This document shows, piece after piece, positions 63,095-64,000 of a stretch of DNA of 64,000 nucleotides (position 1 is the stretch's first letter; each line of letters opens with the position of its first letter). Both the position numbers and the translations under genes were made by a program. The notes under the pieces are model-generated. The model was not told the DNA's origin. It did not search any database and saw only the letters and a program-made list of their open reading frames with translations. Origin of the DNA: Deltaproteobacteria bacterium RIFCSPHIGHO2_01_FULL_43_49 (GTDB taxonomy: Bacteria; UBA10199; SPLOWO2-01-44-7); assembly GCA_001798075.1 (NCBI GenBank), contig MGRG01000014.1, forward strand, positions 124,001 through 188,000, read 5' to 3'.

Positions 63095-63961
63095 ATGGTT
63101 TATTTCTTGGGGACCGAGCCCCCTTTTCAAAATGCATATTGGGACAATAAAAAAGATGGGATTTATGTCGATGTGGTGACGGGGGAACCTCTTTTTAGTT
63201 CACTCGATAAATTTGATTCGGGGACCGGTTGGCCAAGCTTTACGAAACCGATCGATCCAAAAAATGTTACCACACACGAAGACAATGAATTAATGATGAC
63301 GCGAATCGAAGTCCGCTCTACGGGGGGTTCCCATTTGGGTCATGTCTTTCCGGACGGGCCTGGCCCAACGGGAGAGCGTTTTTGTATCAACTCGGCTTCT
63401 TTAAAATTCATTCCGGTAGAAAAACTGGAAGCAGAAGGTTACGGGCAGTATCTTGCCCTCATTAAGAAATCTCTCAAAAAAGAAGTAGCAACATTGGCGG
63501 GTGGATGTTTTTGGGGGGTAGAAGAAATTATTCGAGAACTGCCCGGCGTTTTGGAGACTGTTGCCGGTTACACCGGTGGCACATTTAAAAATCCAACTTA
63601 TGAAGATGTTCGCTCTGGAAAGACGGGTCATGCCGAATCGGTTCAAATCACCTATGATCCTTCAAAAATTAGCTACGAAGACATTTTAAAATATTTTTTC
63701 AAACTCCATGATCCGACGACTTTGAACCAGCAAGGAAATGATAGAGGGACTCAATATCGTTCCGCCATTTTTTATCAAAATGAAGAGCAAAAAAAGATTG
63801 CTCTAAAAGTTAAAGAAGAAGTGAGTCGGTCTGGAAAATGGAAGAAACCGATTGTAACTGAGGTTGTGAAGGCCCAAAACTTTTACCCCGCCGAGGATTA
63901 CCATCAAGACTACCTTCAGAAAAACCCCAACGGCTACACCTGCCATTATGTGAGGGATTAG
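63095..63961 (+). CDS. msrBA: Peptide methionine sulfoxide reductase MsrB-MsrA fusion
   Basis: Repairs both epimers of methionine sulfoxide. 288 residues: MsrB domain first (about 1-115; [24 protein letters not shown], catalytic Cys in RFCINSASL), then MsrA (about 130-288; GGCFWGVEE with the nucleophilic Cys, VVAGYTGG-like TVAGYTGG, and [11 protein letters not shown]). The four zinc-binding Cys of many MsrB domains are absent (TGEPLFSS and RSTGGSHLG stand there). The MsrB start is short by some 15 residues; a TAG lies just upstream in frame, so no longer form exists. Order B-A is the less usual fusion order. No signal peptide. Confidence 0.94.
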   Translation: MVYFLGTEPPFQNAYWDNKKDGIYVDVVTGEPLFSSLDKFDSGTGWPSFTKPIDPKNVTTHEDNELMMTRIEVRSTGGSHLGHVFPDGPGPTGERFCINSASLKFIPVEKLEAEGYGQYLALIKKSLKKEVATLAGGCFWGVEEIIRELPGVLETVAGYTGGTFKNPTYEDVRSGKTGHAESVQITYDPSKISYEDILKYFFKLHDPTTLNQQGNDRGTQYRSAIFYQNEEQKKIALKVKEEVSRSGKWKKPIVTEVVKAQNFYPAEDYHQDYLQKNPNGYTCHYVRD

Positions 63962-64000
63962 CTGCGTTAGGCATCGCATCGTGCCCGTCGCAAGAATATA

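Noticed and set aside
63962-64000. Sequence after msrBA
   Set aside because: Only 39 bp are visible; no terminator or gene start can be supported.

Overview
The window looks like a chromosomal segment of a Gram-negative bacterium of the deltaproteobacterial type in the broad sense (Bdellovibrionota, Myxococcota or a related uncultured lineage). The evidence is indirect: a very high density of two-component regulators and sigma-54 activators, RpoH, a squalene-hopene cyclase, predicted outer-membrane barrels, and a small histone-fold protein like the one known from Bdellovibrio. The genus cannot be named from the sequence alone. No rRNA, tRNA, CRISPR array or transposase gene was found.

Layout. 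1-12547 is a signalling region. On the minus strand lie CheR, a putative barrel protein, a histidine kinase with a duplicated sensor domain, four receiver-containing proteins without a DNA-binding output, rpoH and a squalene-hopene cyclase cut by the window edge. On the plus strand lie a multi-pass kinase, a receiver, a degenerate HD-GYP protein and another receiver. 12548-13061 has no gene but holds two long imperfect hairpins. 13062-19764 carries a YyaL-like thioredoxin-domain protein, polA, hemB and folC. 19862-27604 is a second regulatory block: an RsbV/RsbW/RsbU-like partner switch, three sigma-54 activators (one with a dead receiver) and a PAS kinase. 27938-33104 has purM-purN, a small barrel, tdk, a nucleoside phosphorylase, marC and a metallo-hydrolase.

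33243-41293 is the conserved translation/isoprenoid/envelope cluster rpsB-tsf-pyrH-frr-uppS-cdsA-dxr-rseP-tsaB, transcribed on the minus strand. 41417-49054 is accessory: a TPR protein, a hicB gene with a hicA stump, a 1353-residue calcium-repeat surface protein with its barrel-like neighbour, many short palindromes, and a HEPN/MNT remnant between 34-bp direct repeats. 49051-55992 is an acyl-CoA operon: thiolase, hydroxyacyl-CoA dehydrogenase, acyl-CoA dehydrogenase, two-subunit B12 acyl-CoA mutase, thiolase-like protein and its DUF35 partner. 56140-63961 is mixed: DnaJ, a lone NuoI-like ferredoxin, dcd, mtgA, a 59-residue histone-fold protein, an RRM protein, DoxX, malic enzyme and an MsrB-MsrA fusion.

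The most unusual signal is noncoding. About a dozen intergenic elements of roughly 80-230 bp fold into long hairpins. Six share a core stem and loop, yet each locus has its own outer arm, and the two arms of each locus pair with each other. The core stem shows compensatory base changes between copies. An asymmetric internal loop (GG opposite ACAGG) recurs even where the rest of the core differs. This is what a family of structured mobile or regulatory elements would look like. A second layer of short palindromes (AGGTGTCCGACACCT type, GGTACCAGGTACC type, CCTTCGACAAGCTCAGG type) has entered several coding sequences in frame.
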